Of a stretch of DNA of 64,000 nucleotides, positions 8,400 to 17,653 are shown in pieces; within the stretch, counting starts at the first letter, position 1; the number at the start of each line of letters is the position of its first letter. The DNA comes from UBA12202 sp002691725 (lineage in GTDB: Bacteria; Pseudomonadota; Alphaproteobacteria; Puniceispirillales; UBA1172). Position numbers and translations under genes: made by a program. The DNA lies in contig CBFIAU010000001.1 of NCBI GenBank assembly GCA_965660675.1, positions 62,001 to 126,000 on the forward strand. The letters are read 5' to 3'. Under the pieces are notes generated by a model that searched no databases, was not told where the DNA came from, and was given only the letters and a program-made list of their open reading frames with translations.

Positions 8400-9980
8400 C
8401 TAATATCCAGCGGCAAACCCATCTTTTCTTGGGTCAGAACCGGCAACTAATACCCCTGTTTCCAGATTGCGACAAATTGCCTGACCGCCACCAATAGGGC
8501 TATCGGCAATCTTTATCTTGTGCCCGCGTGCCGATAGATCATCAGCAATGGCTGAATTGATTCTTGTCTCTAGCTGCAATTCCCCATCAAAGGCAAAACT
8601 GCGCGGCGCATCAAGTGCTTGCTGCGGCGTCATGCCAAAATCCAAGTGATTGATCAGAAAGCTCATCTGACCAACAGCCTGATACTGACCACCCATCACA
8701 CCAAATACACCGGTGAGCTTATCACCCTCGGTCATCATCGCAGGGATAATTGTATGAAACGGACGTTTATTCGGGGCAATGACATTGGGATGATTAGCAT
8801 CAAGGCGAAAACCACGGCCTCGCGATTGCAAGATGATACCATATTCAGGTGATGCAATGCCTGACCCAAAGCCATCAAAGATAGAATAAATGAACGATGC
8901 CGCCATGCCATCCTTATCAATGACCGACAGATAAACCGTATCTGGATGCGTTGGAAAATCACTGACCTGAAAGGCTGAGGCTTTCGCCATATCAATCTGT
9001 GCCGCCGCTTTATCAATCACCGCATCTGACAATAACCAATCAACAGACACGCGAGCATGTTCTGGATCGGCTAGATAATGGTCGCGCAAACCATAGGCCT
9101 GCTTACTAATCTCAGCCAGCAAGTGAATAAAATCGGCATCACTCAAAGCCGTCAGGTCATAGCGTTCACATAACCGCGCCATGATTAGCGTGGTGATACC
9201 TTGGCCGTTTGGCGGACACTCCCAAATCGTTTTGCCGCGATAGGTGGAATGAATGGGCTGAACTTCTTGCGCTTGAATAACGGCAAAATCAGCGGCGTCA
9301 TGATAACCGCCGAGGCTTTTTAATTTTGATAAAATATCATCTGCAACTGGCCCTTGATAAAACCCTTCTCTGCCATATTCAGCAATTAAATCGAATGCTT
9401 CGGCTAATGCTGGCAAGGCAAATATCTGGCCTGCCTTATAGGGGTTTCCATCATCTAAATAAAACCGTTTGGCGTCTGGATCATTGATATTTTCCATATC
9501 ATCAACCCAGTCAAACGCCACCCTCTGATGAACAGGAATACCAGCACGGGCATAATGCGATGCCGGCTCTATCAGACTACGCCAGGATGCCCGCCCCCAT
9601 TTCTGATGCATCAAATACCACGCATCAATGGCACCCGGTATGGTCACGGCATGGCACTGATCACGGGGAATCTCTCCATCAGGATAGTCTTTCCGCAACT
9701 GCTCAACATCTATGCCAGCAGGCGCACGACCAGAGCCATTAATAGCATGGATACGGCTATCTCCATGCGGCGCAACAAGAGCAAAACAATCACCGCCGAT
9801 TGACGTCATATGTGGTTCAGCAAGGGTTAATACCGCCGCCGCCGCAATCGCAGCATCAACAGCATTACCGCCATTATGTAGACATTTGAGCCCAATGCTT
9901 GTCGCCAGAGGATGCGAGGTTGTAATCATCGCCTGATTAGACATAACGTCAGAACGTCCGGGGGAAAAGAAATCTCTCAT
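8400..9980 (-). CDS. Gamma-glutamyltransferase-family Ntn hydrolase (YwrD/HpxW-like)
   Basis: This 526-residue protein of the gamma-glutamyltransferase fold starts with the typical ATSIGLKCLHNGGNAVDAAIA region. The self-cleavage motif is DTVYLSVIDKDG, with the nucleophilic Thr at about residue 349. The usual TTHYS-like context is replaced by TVYLS, as in YwrD/HpxW-type members that act as amidohydrolases rather than classic glutathione enzymes. It would be cleaved into two subunits. No signal peptide is seen, so it should be cytoplasmic. It sits about 135 bp upstream of the amino-acid importer operon on the same strand, so it may process an imported gamma-glutamyl or amide compound (inference). 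Confidence 0.82.
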   Translation of the reverse strand: MRDFFSPGRSDVMSNQAMITTSHPLATSIGLKCLHNGGNAVDAAIAAAAVLTLAEPHMTSIGGDCFALVAPHGDSRIHAINGSGRAPAGIDVEQLRKDYPDGEIPRDQCHAVTIPGAIDAWYLMHQKWGRASWRSLIEPASHYARAGIPVHQRVAFDWVDDMENINDPDAKRFYLDDGNPYKAGQIFALPALAEAFDLIAEYGREGFYQGPVADDILSKLKSLGGYHDAADFAVIQAQEVQPIHSTYRGKTIWECPPNGQGITTLIMARLCERYDLTALSDADFIHLLAEISKQAYGLRDHYLADPEHARVSVDWLLSDAVIDKAAAQIDMAKASAFQVSDFPTHPDTVYLSVIDKDGMAASFIYSIFDGFGSGIASPEYGIILQSRGRGFRLDANHPNVIAPNKRPFHTIIPAMMTEGDKLTGVFGVMGGQYQAVGQMSFLINHLDFGMTPQQALDAPRSFAFDGELQLETRINSAIADDLSARGHKIKIADSPIGGGQAICRNLETGVLVAGSDPRKDGFAAGY

Positions 9981-10168
9981 CTATTAGCCTTACTATTATC
10001 AGAGTTATGTAATCGGTTATGTTTGAGTCTTATCACGGACTCAACTTAAATTCTGTTCGGATATTGAAAAGATCATTTACACCATGATGGCATCGCTTTC
10101 AATGAAAGCTTAGCCAATATTCAGACCACATATATGCCTATTGGGTTAATGGCGTTAGCGTTGTTGGA

Positions 10169-10253
<85 letters not shown>

Positions 10254-10325
10254 AACAGATATCCTTTTATACAAAGCTGAATGTAGACGCAAGACCAATG
10301 ATCACTAATATGATGATTGTTATCG

Positions 10326-10697
10326 CTAGGCTGATGCGGCTGCTAACATGTCTGCTGTGATAATCGGAACGCCGTCAGCATCCATAGATATAGGCTGCAC
10401 GTTAACCGCCGCCGATACAGGCAGATCAGAAAATAAATGCGGAAACATCTGACCATTTCGCGATTCTTCATATCTGATATCAAGCCCTGCCGGATCAACC
10501 GCAACAAGCAGCAAGTCGCTGATATTCATAAAATGAAGCTGTGCCGTTTCTATGACCTGATCAGAGCTTGATAAATGAATAAAGCCATCTCTTAAATCAA
10601 GGGCTGAGCCAGTATATACGCCTTTATTAACAGCTTCTTGCCATTCCGAATATAGGCAAATCTTAAACACCAGTTTCATCGCATCATCACTTTCCAT
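10326..10697 (-). CDS. DUF952 family protein
   Basis: This small protein of 117-123 residues has the DUF952 hallmarks: FKICLYSEWQEAV near the N-terminus, GFIHLSS in the middle, and FPHLFSDLP. The family has an ADP-ribosyltransferase-like fold in some members, but its reaction is not established to my knowledge. Start is either the ATG at 10697 or the ATG at 10679 (MKLVFK); family alignments favour the shorter form. It is cytoplasmic and stands alone beside tRNA-Leu. Confidence 0.78.
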   Translation of the reverse strand: MESDDAMKLVFKICLYSEWQEAVNKGVYTGSALDLRDGFIHLSSSDQVIETAQLHFMNISDLLLVAVDPAGLDIRYEESRNGQMFPHLFSDLPVSAAVNVQPISMDADGVPIITADMLAAASA

Positions 10698-10829
10698 AGC
10701 CTGTTCACAGCGCGCAAAATTATCTTTCTAAATATGAATAACAACTCTACCATTGGCAAATGATTTGAACCCCCTGCTAACAGCATTTATATTGAGGTGG
10801 GGGAGAAAATTTAATTAAGCCATGTCCAA

Positions 10830-10856
10830 CAGGTGCAATCATACAGGTGCAATCAT
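10830..10856. repeat. Two direct copies of a 13-bp unit, 14-bp period
   Basis: CAGGTGCAATCAT at 10830-10842 recurs at 10844-10856, over the start region of the hydroxyisobutyrate dehydrogenase-like gene. The duplication supplies a second AGGTG site. Confidence 0.9.
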
Positions 10857-11724
10857 GCCGAACACGATCATAGGATTTATTGGATTAGGACAAATGGGCG
10901 CCCCCATGGCCAGTAATCTCAATTCAGCTAGCTATCAGGTTATTGGTTATGACATTAATTTAGCATCAGATATTGATGTCCCTGTCGCCAATAGTATCAA
11001 CGCGCTAGCGCAACAAGCAGATATTATCATCACCATGCTACCAGACGGCGCCGCGAGCAATGATGTTGCCGAGCAAATCCTGCCTCACATGCGCCAAGAT
11101 ACATTGCTGATTGATTGCTCAACGATTGATGTTGCAACGGCCCAGTCGGTTGGCGCCAAGGCCGTTAAGGCTGGCATTGGGTTTCTTGATGCGCCTGTAT
11201 CTGGCGGCATTACCGGCGCATCAGCGGCAAGCCTGACCTTCATGGTTGGCGGCAGTGCGGTTGATATGGCAAAAGCCATACCGCTATTTGATATTATGGG
11301 GAATAAAGCCGTCCATTGCGGCGATATCGGCGCCGGGCAAATTGCCAAGATTTGTAACAACATGATCTTGGGGGCGACCATGATCGTGACTTGTGAAGCC
11401 TTTGATCTGGCCGATCGTCTGGGGCTGGACAGACAAAAAATGTTTGATGTTGTTAGTACGTCATCTGGGTATAGCTGGTCGATGAATGCCTATTGCCCAG
11501 CACCTGGAATTGGCCCCACCAGCCCTGCTGATAATGATTATAAACCTGGTTTTTCGGCTGATCTTATGCTGAAAGATTTGGGGCTGGCTTTGGAAGCGGC
11601 TGATCAAGCTGGCGTGCATCCACAGATCGGCGCTCATGCCAAACAAATCTATGATGAGTTTGTTAAAACGACTGGCAAAGGCAAAGATTTTTCAGCTATC
11701 TTACCATGGTTACATGATGGCTAA
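10855..11724 (+). CDS. 3-hydroxyisobutyrate dehydrogenase-family NAD(P)-dependent oxidoreductase
   Basis: The Rossmann fingerprint GFIGLGQMGAPMASNL is close to the start. The substrate motif DAPVSGGITGASAASL and the catalytic-Lys region GQIAKICNNM follow in order, as in beta-hydroxyacid dehydrogenases (MmsB/GarR type). The best call is 3-hydroxyisobutyrate dehydrogenase of valine breakdown, but tartronate semialdehyde reductase is possible. I chose the ATG at 10855 because the fold begins right after it and AGGTG precedes it. An ATG at 10822 adds 11 residues. The two candidate starts lie within a 14-bp tandem duplication. Confidence 0.85.
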   Translation: MPNTIIGFIGLGQMGAPMASNLNSASYQVIGYDINLASDIDVPVANSINALAQQADIIITMLPDGAASNDVAEQILPHMRQDTLLIDCSTIDVATAQSVGAKAVKAGIGFLDAPVSGGITGASAASLTFMVGGSAVDMAKAIPLFDIMGNKAVHCGDIGAGQIAKICNNMILGATMIVTCEAFDLADRLGLDRQKMFDVVSTSSGYSWSMNAYCPAPGIGPTSPADNDYKPGFSADLMLKDLGLALEAADQAGVHPQIGAHAKQIYDEFVKTTGKGKDFSAILPWLHDG

Positions 11725-11847
11725 ATAAAACTAAAAATAGTAGAAGTATTATTGATTTTCCATTTGTTCAAATCTAAAACGGTAAACAATCAGCGATGCA
11801 AAGATTGCATAAACAACCTTCCATAAATAACTTTCAAGGAGACACCA

Positions 11848-12273
11848 ATGTTAACCCTCAATAATGCCAATACTATTTCCACGGCAGCTTTGGCAGAAGC
11901 CAGAAAAATGAACCTGAAGCCGATTAGTGTTGTTGTTTTAGACCACCGCGCCGCCACCATTTCCATTCAATCCGAAGACGGGGTTTGCATAATGCGTTCA
12001 GACATTGCCAAAGCCAAGGCCAATGCTGCTATTCAATTAGGAATGGGAACCAGAGCATTGATGATGCGCGCCGAACAACAGGCCTATTTCGTCGATGCAG
12101 TTAACGGGCTTGGCAAGGGCAATATTATTCCTGTTCCGGGCGGCGTTCTGGTCAAAGATAGCGATGGCAATACGATTGGTGCGGTTGGCATTTCAGGTGA
12201 TACATCAGATAATGATGAAAGCGCCGCCATTGCTGGCATTAACGCCGCTGGATTAACGGCAGATGCGGGATAA
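11848..12273 (+). CDS. GlcG/HbpS-family protein
   Basis: This 141-residue protein matches the GlcG/HbpS (DUF336) fold. It has the alternating Ala/Lys helix IAKAKANAAIQLGMGTRAL and the stretch IIPVPGGVLVKDSDGNTIGAVGISGDTSDNDE, which is nearly diagnostic. Some relatives bind haem or corrinoids, or lie beside glycolate or diol enzymes, but the role here is unknown. An AAGGAG ribosome-binding site lies just before the ATG. It has no signal peptide. A DUF3429 gene follows after 20 bp, so the two may be co-transcribed. Confidence 0.85.
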   Translation: MLTLNNANTISTAALAEARKMNLKPISVVVLDHRAATISIQSEDGVCIMRSDIAKAKANAAIQLGMGTRALMMRAEQQAYFVDAVNGLGKGNIIPVPGGVLVKDSDGNTIGAVGISGDTSDNDESAAIAGINAAGLTADAG

Positions 12274-12293
12274 TCATTGATAAGGCGGTCTAT

Positions 12294-12734
12294 ATGCGAT
12301 CAAAATCACACAAAATAGCCGTCTGCTTAGGATGGCTTGGGGCAATCCCTTTTGTCGGCTCGGCTTTGATGAGCTTCACTAATGATCCAGCAGTGATCTT
12401 TTTGAGTGCTGAGCTTGCCAGCCGCTATGGGTTAGCAATAGTCATCTTTCTGGGGTCAATTCATTGGGGGATAGCTATGACTGATCAAAGTTATAGCTCA
12501 TCTCTGCGCTATTTATGGTCAGTCACCCCTGCCCTGATAGCTACGCTGGTATTTTTTATCGAGCCTGCTTCAAGCCTCCTCATTGTGATCGGTTTACTTA
12601 TCATATGTTGGGGTGTTGATATGATGTTTTATCTCAATACGGCTTTGCCGGCATGGTATAGCCGTCTGCGTCATGGATTGACCCTGACAGCTGTCATTTC
12701 ACTCACTATTGTGGCTGTAAGATTGCCTGTTTAG
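12294..12734 (+). CDS. DUF3429 family inner-membrane protein
   Basis: This 146-residue protein has about four or five membrane segments and the DUF3429 signature region FLGSIHWGIAM, with a later GVDMMFYLNTALPAWYSRLR. Members are common in Proteobacteria and have no known activity. It lies 20 bp after the GlcG-like gene and converges on a DMT transporter with a 15-bp gap. Confidence 0.78.
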   Translation: MRSKSHKIAVCLGWLGAIPFVGSALMSFTNDPAVIFLSAELASRYGLAIVIFLGSIHWGIAMTDQSYSSSLRYLWSVTPALIATLVFFIEPASSLLIVIGLLIICWGVDMMFYLNTALPAWYSRLRHGLTLTAVISLTIVAVRLPV

Positions 12735-12749
12735 AGGTGTTGTTCAGGA

Positions 12750-13625
12750 TTATTGCCGAGGCACTGATCTCGCCATAAGGGTATTGCCAGCAATCACTAA
12801 TATCAGACCAAAGATAGCGAATATCGTCCACTCAAACGCTTCTGCTCTTTGCGAGATCAATAATGCCAAGACAGGGAAGATGACGGTAATATAACTGGCA
12901 CGCCCAGGCCCAATGCGGCCAACTAGCGTTAAATAGCAGGTAAAGGCGATAACCGACGAGATTGTCGATAGCCACGCTAAACCACCCAGATATTTCCATG
13001 TCGGTTCAATAATGAAGCTATGCCCGCGCATAAGACTAATCATAGCAAGAAACGCAGAGCCGTATAGCATGCCCCAGCTATTGGCACTGATCACTGAAAT
13101 ATTTTTGGATTGAAGCCGACCAGACAATATATTCCCCAAACTAAAGATCAACGTGCCGCCAAAACATAGCGCAAGGCTGATGAGCGGCGCATGGCCATTT
13201 TCAAGTTCGGGTAAAAAGATAAGACCAACACCTAAAATACCAAAGACAACCGCAATCATTAGCTGTAATTGTGGCCATTCCCGATCAATAGCAGATTTGA
13301 TAGTCAGCACCATTAATGAGGCGGTGGAAAACACCACTGCCAGCAAACCAGACGATAAGTTAAACGCCCCATAATAAAATAAGGTAAAGTTAGCGCAAAA
13401 TAAAAACAGACTTAAAATAGCGACCCGCAGATGGATCGCTAAAGGCAAGCGAAGCGTACCGCCGCTTAACGCTGTGAATGTCATCATCAATATCCCGGCT
13501 ATGAGAAATCGCCAAAATAACGATACTTCGGGTGCAACAACCCCTAATTGCCATCTTAGAGGCAACCAGCTCGTCGACCACGCAAAAGCCGTCATGCCAT
13601 ACAGAAAATAGTCAAAAGGCTTCAT
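12750..13625 (-). CDS. EamA/DMT-family membrane transporter
   Basis: This 291-residue protein has ten hydrophobic segments in two EamA repeats. The first repeat contains FWRFLIAGILMM and LFCANFTLFYYGAFNLSSGLLAVVFS cut into typical pieces, and the second ends GRIGPGRASYITVIFPVLALL. It probably exports a small metabolite; the substrate is unknown. A 14-bp tandem duplication lies upstream at 13649-13674, and tRNA-Pro lies 79 bp away on the same strand. Confidence 0.83.
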   Translation of the reverse strand: MKPFDYFLYGMTAFAWSTSWLPLRWQLGVVAPEVSLFWRFLIAGILMMTFTALSGGTLRLPLAIHLRVAILSLFLFCANFTLFYYGAFNLSSGLLAVVFSTASLMVLTIKSAIDREWPQLQLMIAVVFGILGVGLIFLPELENGHAPLISLALCFGGTLIFSLGNILSGRLQSKNISVISANSWGMLYGSAFLAMISLMRGHSFIIEPTWKYLGGLAWLSTISSVIAFTCYLTLVGRIGPGRASYITVIFPVLALLISQRAEAFEWTIFAIFGLILVIAGNTLMARSVPRQ

Positions 13626-13648
13626 TGGCGTAACTTTTATTTTCTAAG

Positions 13649-13674
13649 AAAGGGTTAGGTGTAAAGGGTTAGGT
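13649..13674. repeat. Two direct copies of a 12-bp unit, 14-bp period
   Basis: AAAGGGTTAGGT occurs at 13649-13660 and 13663-13674, between the DMT gene and tRNA-Pro. Confidence 0.85.
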
Positions 13675-13704
13675 AATCTTGGTAATTGGCTTGATGTCAT
13701 TGAA

Positions 13705-13781
13705 TGGTCGGAGTGGCGGGATTTGAACCCACGACCCCCACACCCCCAGTATGGTGCGCTACCAGGCTGCGCTACACTCCG
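13705..13781 (-). tRNA. tRNA-Pro (anticodon GGG)
   Basis: The minus strand gives a full cloverleaf. The acceptor stem is CGGAGTG/CACTCCG, and the anticodon stem CCATA/TGTGG holds the loop CTGGGGG. A GGTTCAAATCC T-loop and an encoded ACCA end are present. Anticodon GGG reads CCC and CCU proline codons. Confidence 0.96.
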
Positions 13782-14184
13782 TTACACATTCAAACTTTAA
13801 GGTAATGATAAATAACAACTTTTATTTTTCCAATGAAAGTAGACTTGCTTATTTTGGGGGCAAATAAAACAAGAAAAAAACCACTCATATGAATGGATTC
13901 TTAGCCCAAGGAATAGCCAATGTCAAACGAGTTTGAACGATACCGTTATCTGAAAACAGGTAATCCGCTATCCTTCCCCTCACCCGTTATCTCAAATGTT
14001 ATTCCAAATGGCCGCCTTATTCCGTCTCCGTAAATATCAAACTATAAGGTTAAGGCAAAAATAATGGCCATGTTAGTGTTTTTTTGATTCGCAAAACCCA
14101 CAAAGCCCTCACACAACTCATAACAAAACCACTATAACCGGCAGCTTGATACAGCTTGATAAGATATGTGAGAGGGATAGAAAG
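13782..14184. other. Intergenic stretch of about 400 bp without a recognisable gene
   Basis: No ORF with protein-like composition and no RNA family that I recognise was found here. It is AT-rich on both sides. A 10-bp direct duplication occurs at 14142-14161, and the 9-mer CCGTTATCT occurs twice (about 13952 and 13993). It presumably holds the tRNA-Pro promoter and the tail of the merR transcript. Confidence 0.5.
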
Positions 14185-14616
14185 CTAGCCAAGCTGTTTT
14201 AATAGTGACTTAGCCGTTTTTAAGATTGTAATAGCCTTGGATATATTTTGTGAGAGATGTTGATCCACTGACGGCATCCCATCATCCCTATTCTGCGCCG
14301 CTTCTGGCATAGGCTCTGTCTTTGTTCCATTAGCAACAGATAAAACGGCAACCGCCTCACCTGCTTTGGGCTTAGTATAGCTTTTCAGGACTTGTTGAGC
14401 GCCTTTGATGGTATAGCCCTCATCATATAGCAGCTCTTGTATACGTTTTAGCAAGATAATATCTTCGGGGCGATAATAGCGTCTCCCGCCATTGCGCTTA
14501 ATCGGCTTGAGCTGACTAAAGCGGGTTTCCCAGAACCGCAAGACATGGGTCGGGATGTTCAGCATAGATGAAACTTCTGTAATATTACGAAAAGCTTCAG
14601 GGGTTTTGTTAACCAT
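14185..14616 (-). CDS. MerR-family transcriptional regulator
   Basis: The N-terminal winged helix-turn-helix reads FRNITEVSSMLNIPTHVLRFWETRF, followed by the wing GGRRYYRPEDIILLKRIQELL; the longest quoted parts are typical of MerR proteins. The C-terminal half, from about residue 85, is a Glu/Ala-rich linker and a predicted coiled coil ending SKAITILKTAKSLLKQLG. No metal-binding Cys cluster is present, so it is not a metal sensor. It sits directly after ihfA, a pairing common in Alphaproteobacteria. Its targets are unknown. Confidence 0.88.
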   Translation of the reverse strand: MVNKTPEAFRNITEVSSMLNIPTHVLRFWETRFSQLKPIKRNGGRRYYRPEDIILLKRIQELLYDEGYTIKGAQQVLKSYTKPKAGEAVAVLSVANGTKTEPMPEAAQNRDDGMPSVDQHLSQNISKAITILKTAKSLLKQLG

Positions 14617-14647
14617 GTCATGCTCCCCTGTTCATCAAACTGATGAA

Positions 14648-14950
14648 TTAATCAGAGTTATTAACCTTATCACGCAAGATATGTGAAGGCCGGAAAGACA
14701 ACACCCGTCGAGGTGTAATTGGCACTTCTTGACCAGTTTTTGGATTACGGCCCATCCTTTGATTTTTATTTCTGACGGTAAAACTACCAAATGAGGTGAT
14801 CTTAACGTTAGTGCCTGATTCTAGTTTATCAGAAATTTCATCAAGGATAGTGCCAACAATGTCAGCAGATTCATTACGAGATAGGCCAATCTTTTGATAA
14901 ATGGCTTCAGCGAGATCAGCGCGTATTAGAGAACGTTTCATAGTTAACAA
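14648..14950 (-). CDS. ihfA: Integration host factor alpha subunit
   Basis: This 100-residue HU/IHF-fold protein contains VKITSFGSFTVRNKNQRMGR and NPKTGQEVPITPRRVLSFRPS, the DNA-minor-groove arm of IHF-alpha. It would form a heterodimer with the ihfB product at about 39.4 kb and bend DNA at promoters and recombination sites. It is placed between fabH and merR, the usual alphaproteobacterial context. Confidence 0.93.
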   Translation of the reverse strand: MLTMKRSLIRADLAEAIYQKIGLSRNESADIVGTILDEISDKLESGTNVKITSFGSFTVRNKNQRMGRNPKTGQEVPITPRRVLSFRPSHILRDKVNNSD

Positions 14951-14996
14951 ATAGTAAACAAATTCAGACTAGTCAAATGCAAATATCATTTTTTAT

Positions 14997-15995
14997 TCAA
15001 GGTTTGCCAATGCGAGCAATAGCAGCCCCCCAAGCCAGGCCGCCGCCAATGCCCTCAAAAGCAACAATATCACCAGCAGAAATCATATCTTTCCGCATGA
15101 CTTCATCAAAGGCTAAAGGGATCGATGCGGCAGATGTGTTTGCATGACGATCAACTGTCCGCACTACACGCTCATCTGGCATATTAAGTTTCTTCTGTAA
15201 CATATTGATTATTCTAAGGTTTGCCTGATGTGGGACAAGCCAGTCAATTTCTGAAACAGATTTTCCTGATGCCTCAATCGCGGCATCTAAGCAATGCGCT
15301 AATTTTTCAACCGCGTGCTTGAACACATCCTGACCGCTCATCTTGACAGTCCCGACATGACCACGCGACGGGCCACCATCAACATAAAGAATATCGCGGA
15401 AACGGCCATCTGTGAAAATAACCGATGAGAGAATCCCCCAATCCGGAGCATTATCATCAGCCTCAAGCACAACCGCACCAGCACCATCACCAAACAAAAC
15501 CGCCGTGCCTCGGTCTGTCCAATCAAGGATTCGGCTAAATGCCTCTGCCCCAATGATCAGCATTTTTCGGGCTTTACCAGCTTTAATCATCGCATCTGCT
15601 GTATCCAGAGCATAAACAAACCCCGCGCAAACCGCCTGAATATCAAAAGCAAAGGCATTAAATGCGCCTAATTTTTTCTGCACAGTTGAGGCGGTTGAAG
15701 GAAACGTATCGTCAGGTGTCGTTGTTGCAACAATGATCCCATCAATAGCATCTACTGATAGCCCTGCCATATCCAGCGCGTTGCGTGCCGCATTGACCGC
15801 CATGTCAGATGTTAATTCATCATCTCCGATAATATGACGCTGTCTTATCCCTGAACGCTGGCGAATCCATTCATCACTCGTATCCATCATCTTGCTAAGA
15901 TCATCATTAGTGAGAATTTTTTCAGGTAAATATGATCCTGACGCCGTCACAAGCACTGATGGAAATTGAGATGTTGCAGAGGTACTAGCGGTCAT
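14997..15995 (-). CDS. fabH: Beta-ketoacyl-ACP synthase III
   Basis: This 332-residue thiolase-fold enzyme starts fatty-acid chain synthesis by joining acetyl-CoA to malonyl-ACP. The catalytic triad is visible: Cys in DIQAVCAGFVYAL, His in LVPHQANLRI and Asn in DRHANTSAASIP. The GIGGGLAWGAA end is typical. It lies 14 bp after plsX, so lipid genes plsX and fabH form one operon with ihfA and merR downstream. Confidence 0.95.
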   Translation of the reverse strand: MTASTSATSQFPSVLVTASGSYLPEKILTNDDLSKMMDTSDEWIRQRSGIRQRHIIGDDELTSDMAVNAARNALDMAGLSVDAIDGIIVATTTPDDTFPSTASTVQKKLGAFNAFAFDIQAVCAGFVYALDTADAMIKAGKARKMLIIGAEAFSRILDWTDRGTAVLFGDGAGAVVLEADDNAPDWGILSSVIFTDGRFRDILYVDGGPSRGHVGTVKMSGQDVFKHAVEKLAHCLDAAIEASGKSVSEIDWLVPHQANLRIINMLQKKLNMPDERVVRTVDRHANTSAASIPLAFDEVMRKDMISAGDIVAFEGIGGGLAWGAAIARIGKP

Positions 15996-16009
15996 ATTCT
16001 GTAAACTTT

Positions 16010-17095
16010 CTATGATATCTTGTTTTTTTGCTCTTGCGTCATGTTAATGGCTTTTAATGACCGAGCTATGCCTTCTTTTACGTCATCCATAAACCGATTA
16101 CGATGCATGTCACTAGCAACCTTGATAGCATTAGCAAAGCCTTTTGGATTTGTACTGCCGTGAGATTTGACAACAATACCATTTAAGCCCAAAAGCACCG
16201 CGCCATTATAATTTTGTGGGTTCATCTTGTTACGCAAGTTTTTAAACGACTGGCTAGCAAACATATAGCCAAGTTTGGCAAATACTGTGGCTTGAAAAGA
16301 CTGTCTGATCAGCGTTCCGATAAGGCGTGATGTTCCCTCAGCTGTTTTCAGCGCAATATTACCGCTAAAGCCATCACTAACGACAATATCAACCACACCC
16401 ATAGGAAAATCACTACCCTCAACAAAGCCGTGATAATTCATATTAATCTCAGGATTAGATAAAATGGCGGCAGCATCTCGGATTGAAGCACTGCCCTTTT
16501 GTTCTTCTTCGCCAATATTCAACAGACCAATGCTGGGTTTATAAGATGCTGCCAGATCAGAATCTGCGGTGACGCGAAAAAATGCTTCACCCATAACCGC
16601 AAACTGAACCAGATTAGTGGCAGAACATTCAATATTTGCACCAAGATCAAGCATGCAGCAACGCCCATGCATTGTCGGGAAAAAAGCTGCGAGCGCTGGT
16701 CGGTCTATGCCTTCAATAGTCCGCAGAACCATTAATGCCTTAATCATTAAGGCGCCGGAATTTCCAGCAGATACAACAGCATCTGCCTCCCCATCTTTGA
16801 CCATATCAATAGCTAGCCGCATGGATGAATTCTTGCCCGAACGTAGCGCCTGTGACGGAACATCATCTGATGCCACCATATCGGCGGTATGATGAATACG
16901 AACATCCCTAAGCGGTGAGTTTGCGTTGATAAAGGGGCGTATTTTCTCCTCATCACCAACCAGAATAGGCGTGATAGATGGATCAAGGCTAATCGCTATT
17001 TCGGTGCCAGTAATGATGGCCTGAGGCGCATCATCACCCCCCATAGCATCAATCGCTAACGTAATTTTTTGTGGAAAAATCAATATAAACCCCAA
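16010..17095 (-). CDS. plsX: Phosphate acyltransferase PlsX
   Basis: PlsX makes acyl-phosphate from acyl-ACP for phospholipid synthesis. Diagnostic parts are LAIDAMGGDDAPQ at the N-terminus, HHTADMVASDDVPSQALRSG, DAVVSAGNSGALM and GAVLLGLNGIVVKSHGST. The protein acts at the inner face of the membrane. The start is unclear. TTG at 17095 has no ribosome-binding site, while TTG at 17083 follows GGGG by 6 nt and gives a family-normal N-terminus. It is followed closely by fabH. Confidence 0.94.
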   Translation of the reverse strand: MGFILIFPQKITLAIDAMGGDDAPQAIITGTEIAISLDPSITPILVGDEEKIRPFINANSPLRDVRIHHTADMVASDDVPSQALRSGKNSSMRLAIDMVKDGEADAVVSAGNSGALMIKALMVLRTIEGIDRPALAAFFPTMHGRCCMLDLGANIECSATNLVQFAVMGEAFFRVTADSDLAASYKPSIGLLNIGEEEQKGSASIRDAAAILSNPEINMNYHGFVEGSDFPMGVVDIVVSDGFSGNIALKTAEGTSRLIGTLIRQSFQATVFAKLGYMFASQSFKNLRNKMNPQNYNGAVLLGLNGIVVKSHGSTNPKGFANAIKVASDMHRNRFMDDVKEGIARSLKAINMTQEQKNKIS

Positions 17096-17110
17096 TTATA
17101 TTATTATAAT

Positions 17111-17653
17111 TTATCTTGTTTTCTTTAAATCAGCAAGTTTTCCAAAAGGCCCTGACCTGTCAAAACTGTCATCTTTAACCTCAACTGGTGCCAGATCATC
17201 GGCTCGCGGCCATTCAGGCGCCTCTAATGCCAATAATTGAGCAATCGTCTCGCCAATAGGCACCATGCGGTTGAACATCGGCTCCGTCTGCACACTCATC
17301 GGGTCAATCAGCTCCTCCTCTTTTGGCGTATCCATGATGGCAAATCGCTCATCAATACGGAAATCCAGTTTTTGCCGAACCGGAGCTTCGGTGACGACAC
17401 AAGCTTGTGTAATATCAGCACTAGCCTTGCCTTTCATATAGCATGCGTGACCGGCAAGACGAGATAATGTGACCTCACCCTTAATGTGATTAATGTGGAG
17501 CCAGCCAAACCGCTCGGCCAAGGCCTGACATATCAAAGCATCAGCATCAAAGCTGAGCGTCAGCGGTTTATTCTCATCAATTTTATCGAATGCAATTATA
17601 AGATCAATCATCAGCTTACTTATCCAGATCAAGCGCCGGTTCAATCTGCCCAA
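17111..17653 (-). CDS. DUF177 (YceD-like) family protein
   Basis: This 180-residue protein matches DUF177/YceD. It has a beta-rich N-terminal half and the central block CVVTEAPVRQKLDFRIDERF, followed by an acidic PKEEELIDP stretch and the C-terminal tail PFGKLADLK. YceD relatives are linked to 23S rRNA processing and the L32 gene, but no rpmF lies here. Its start overlaps the chaperone gene by 38 bp, so an internal start is possible; the N-terminal MIDLIIAFDKI may be the true one. Confidence 0.8.
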   Translation of the reverse strand: MGRLNRRLIWISKLMIDLIIAFDKIDENKPLTLSFDADALICQALAERFGWLHINHIKGEVTLSRLAGHACYMKGKASADITQACVVTEAPVRQKLDFRIDERFAIMDTPKEEELIDPMSVQTEPMFNRMVPIGETIAQLLALEAPEWPRADDLAPVEVKDDSFDRSGPFGKLADLKKTR

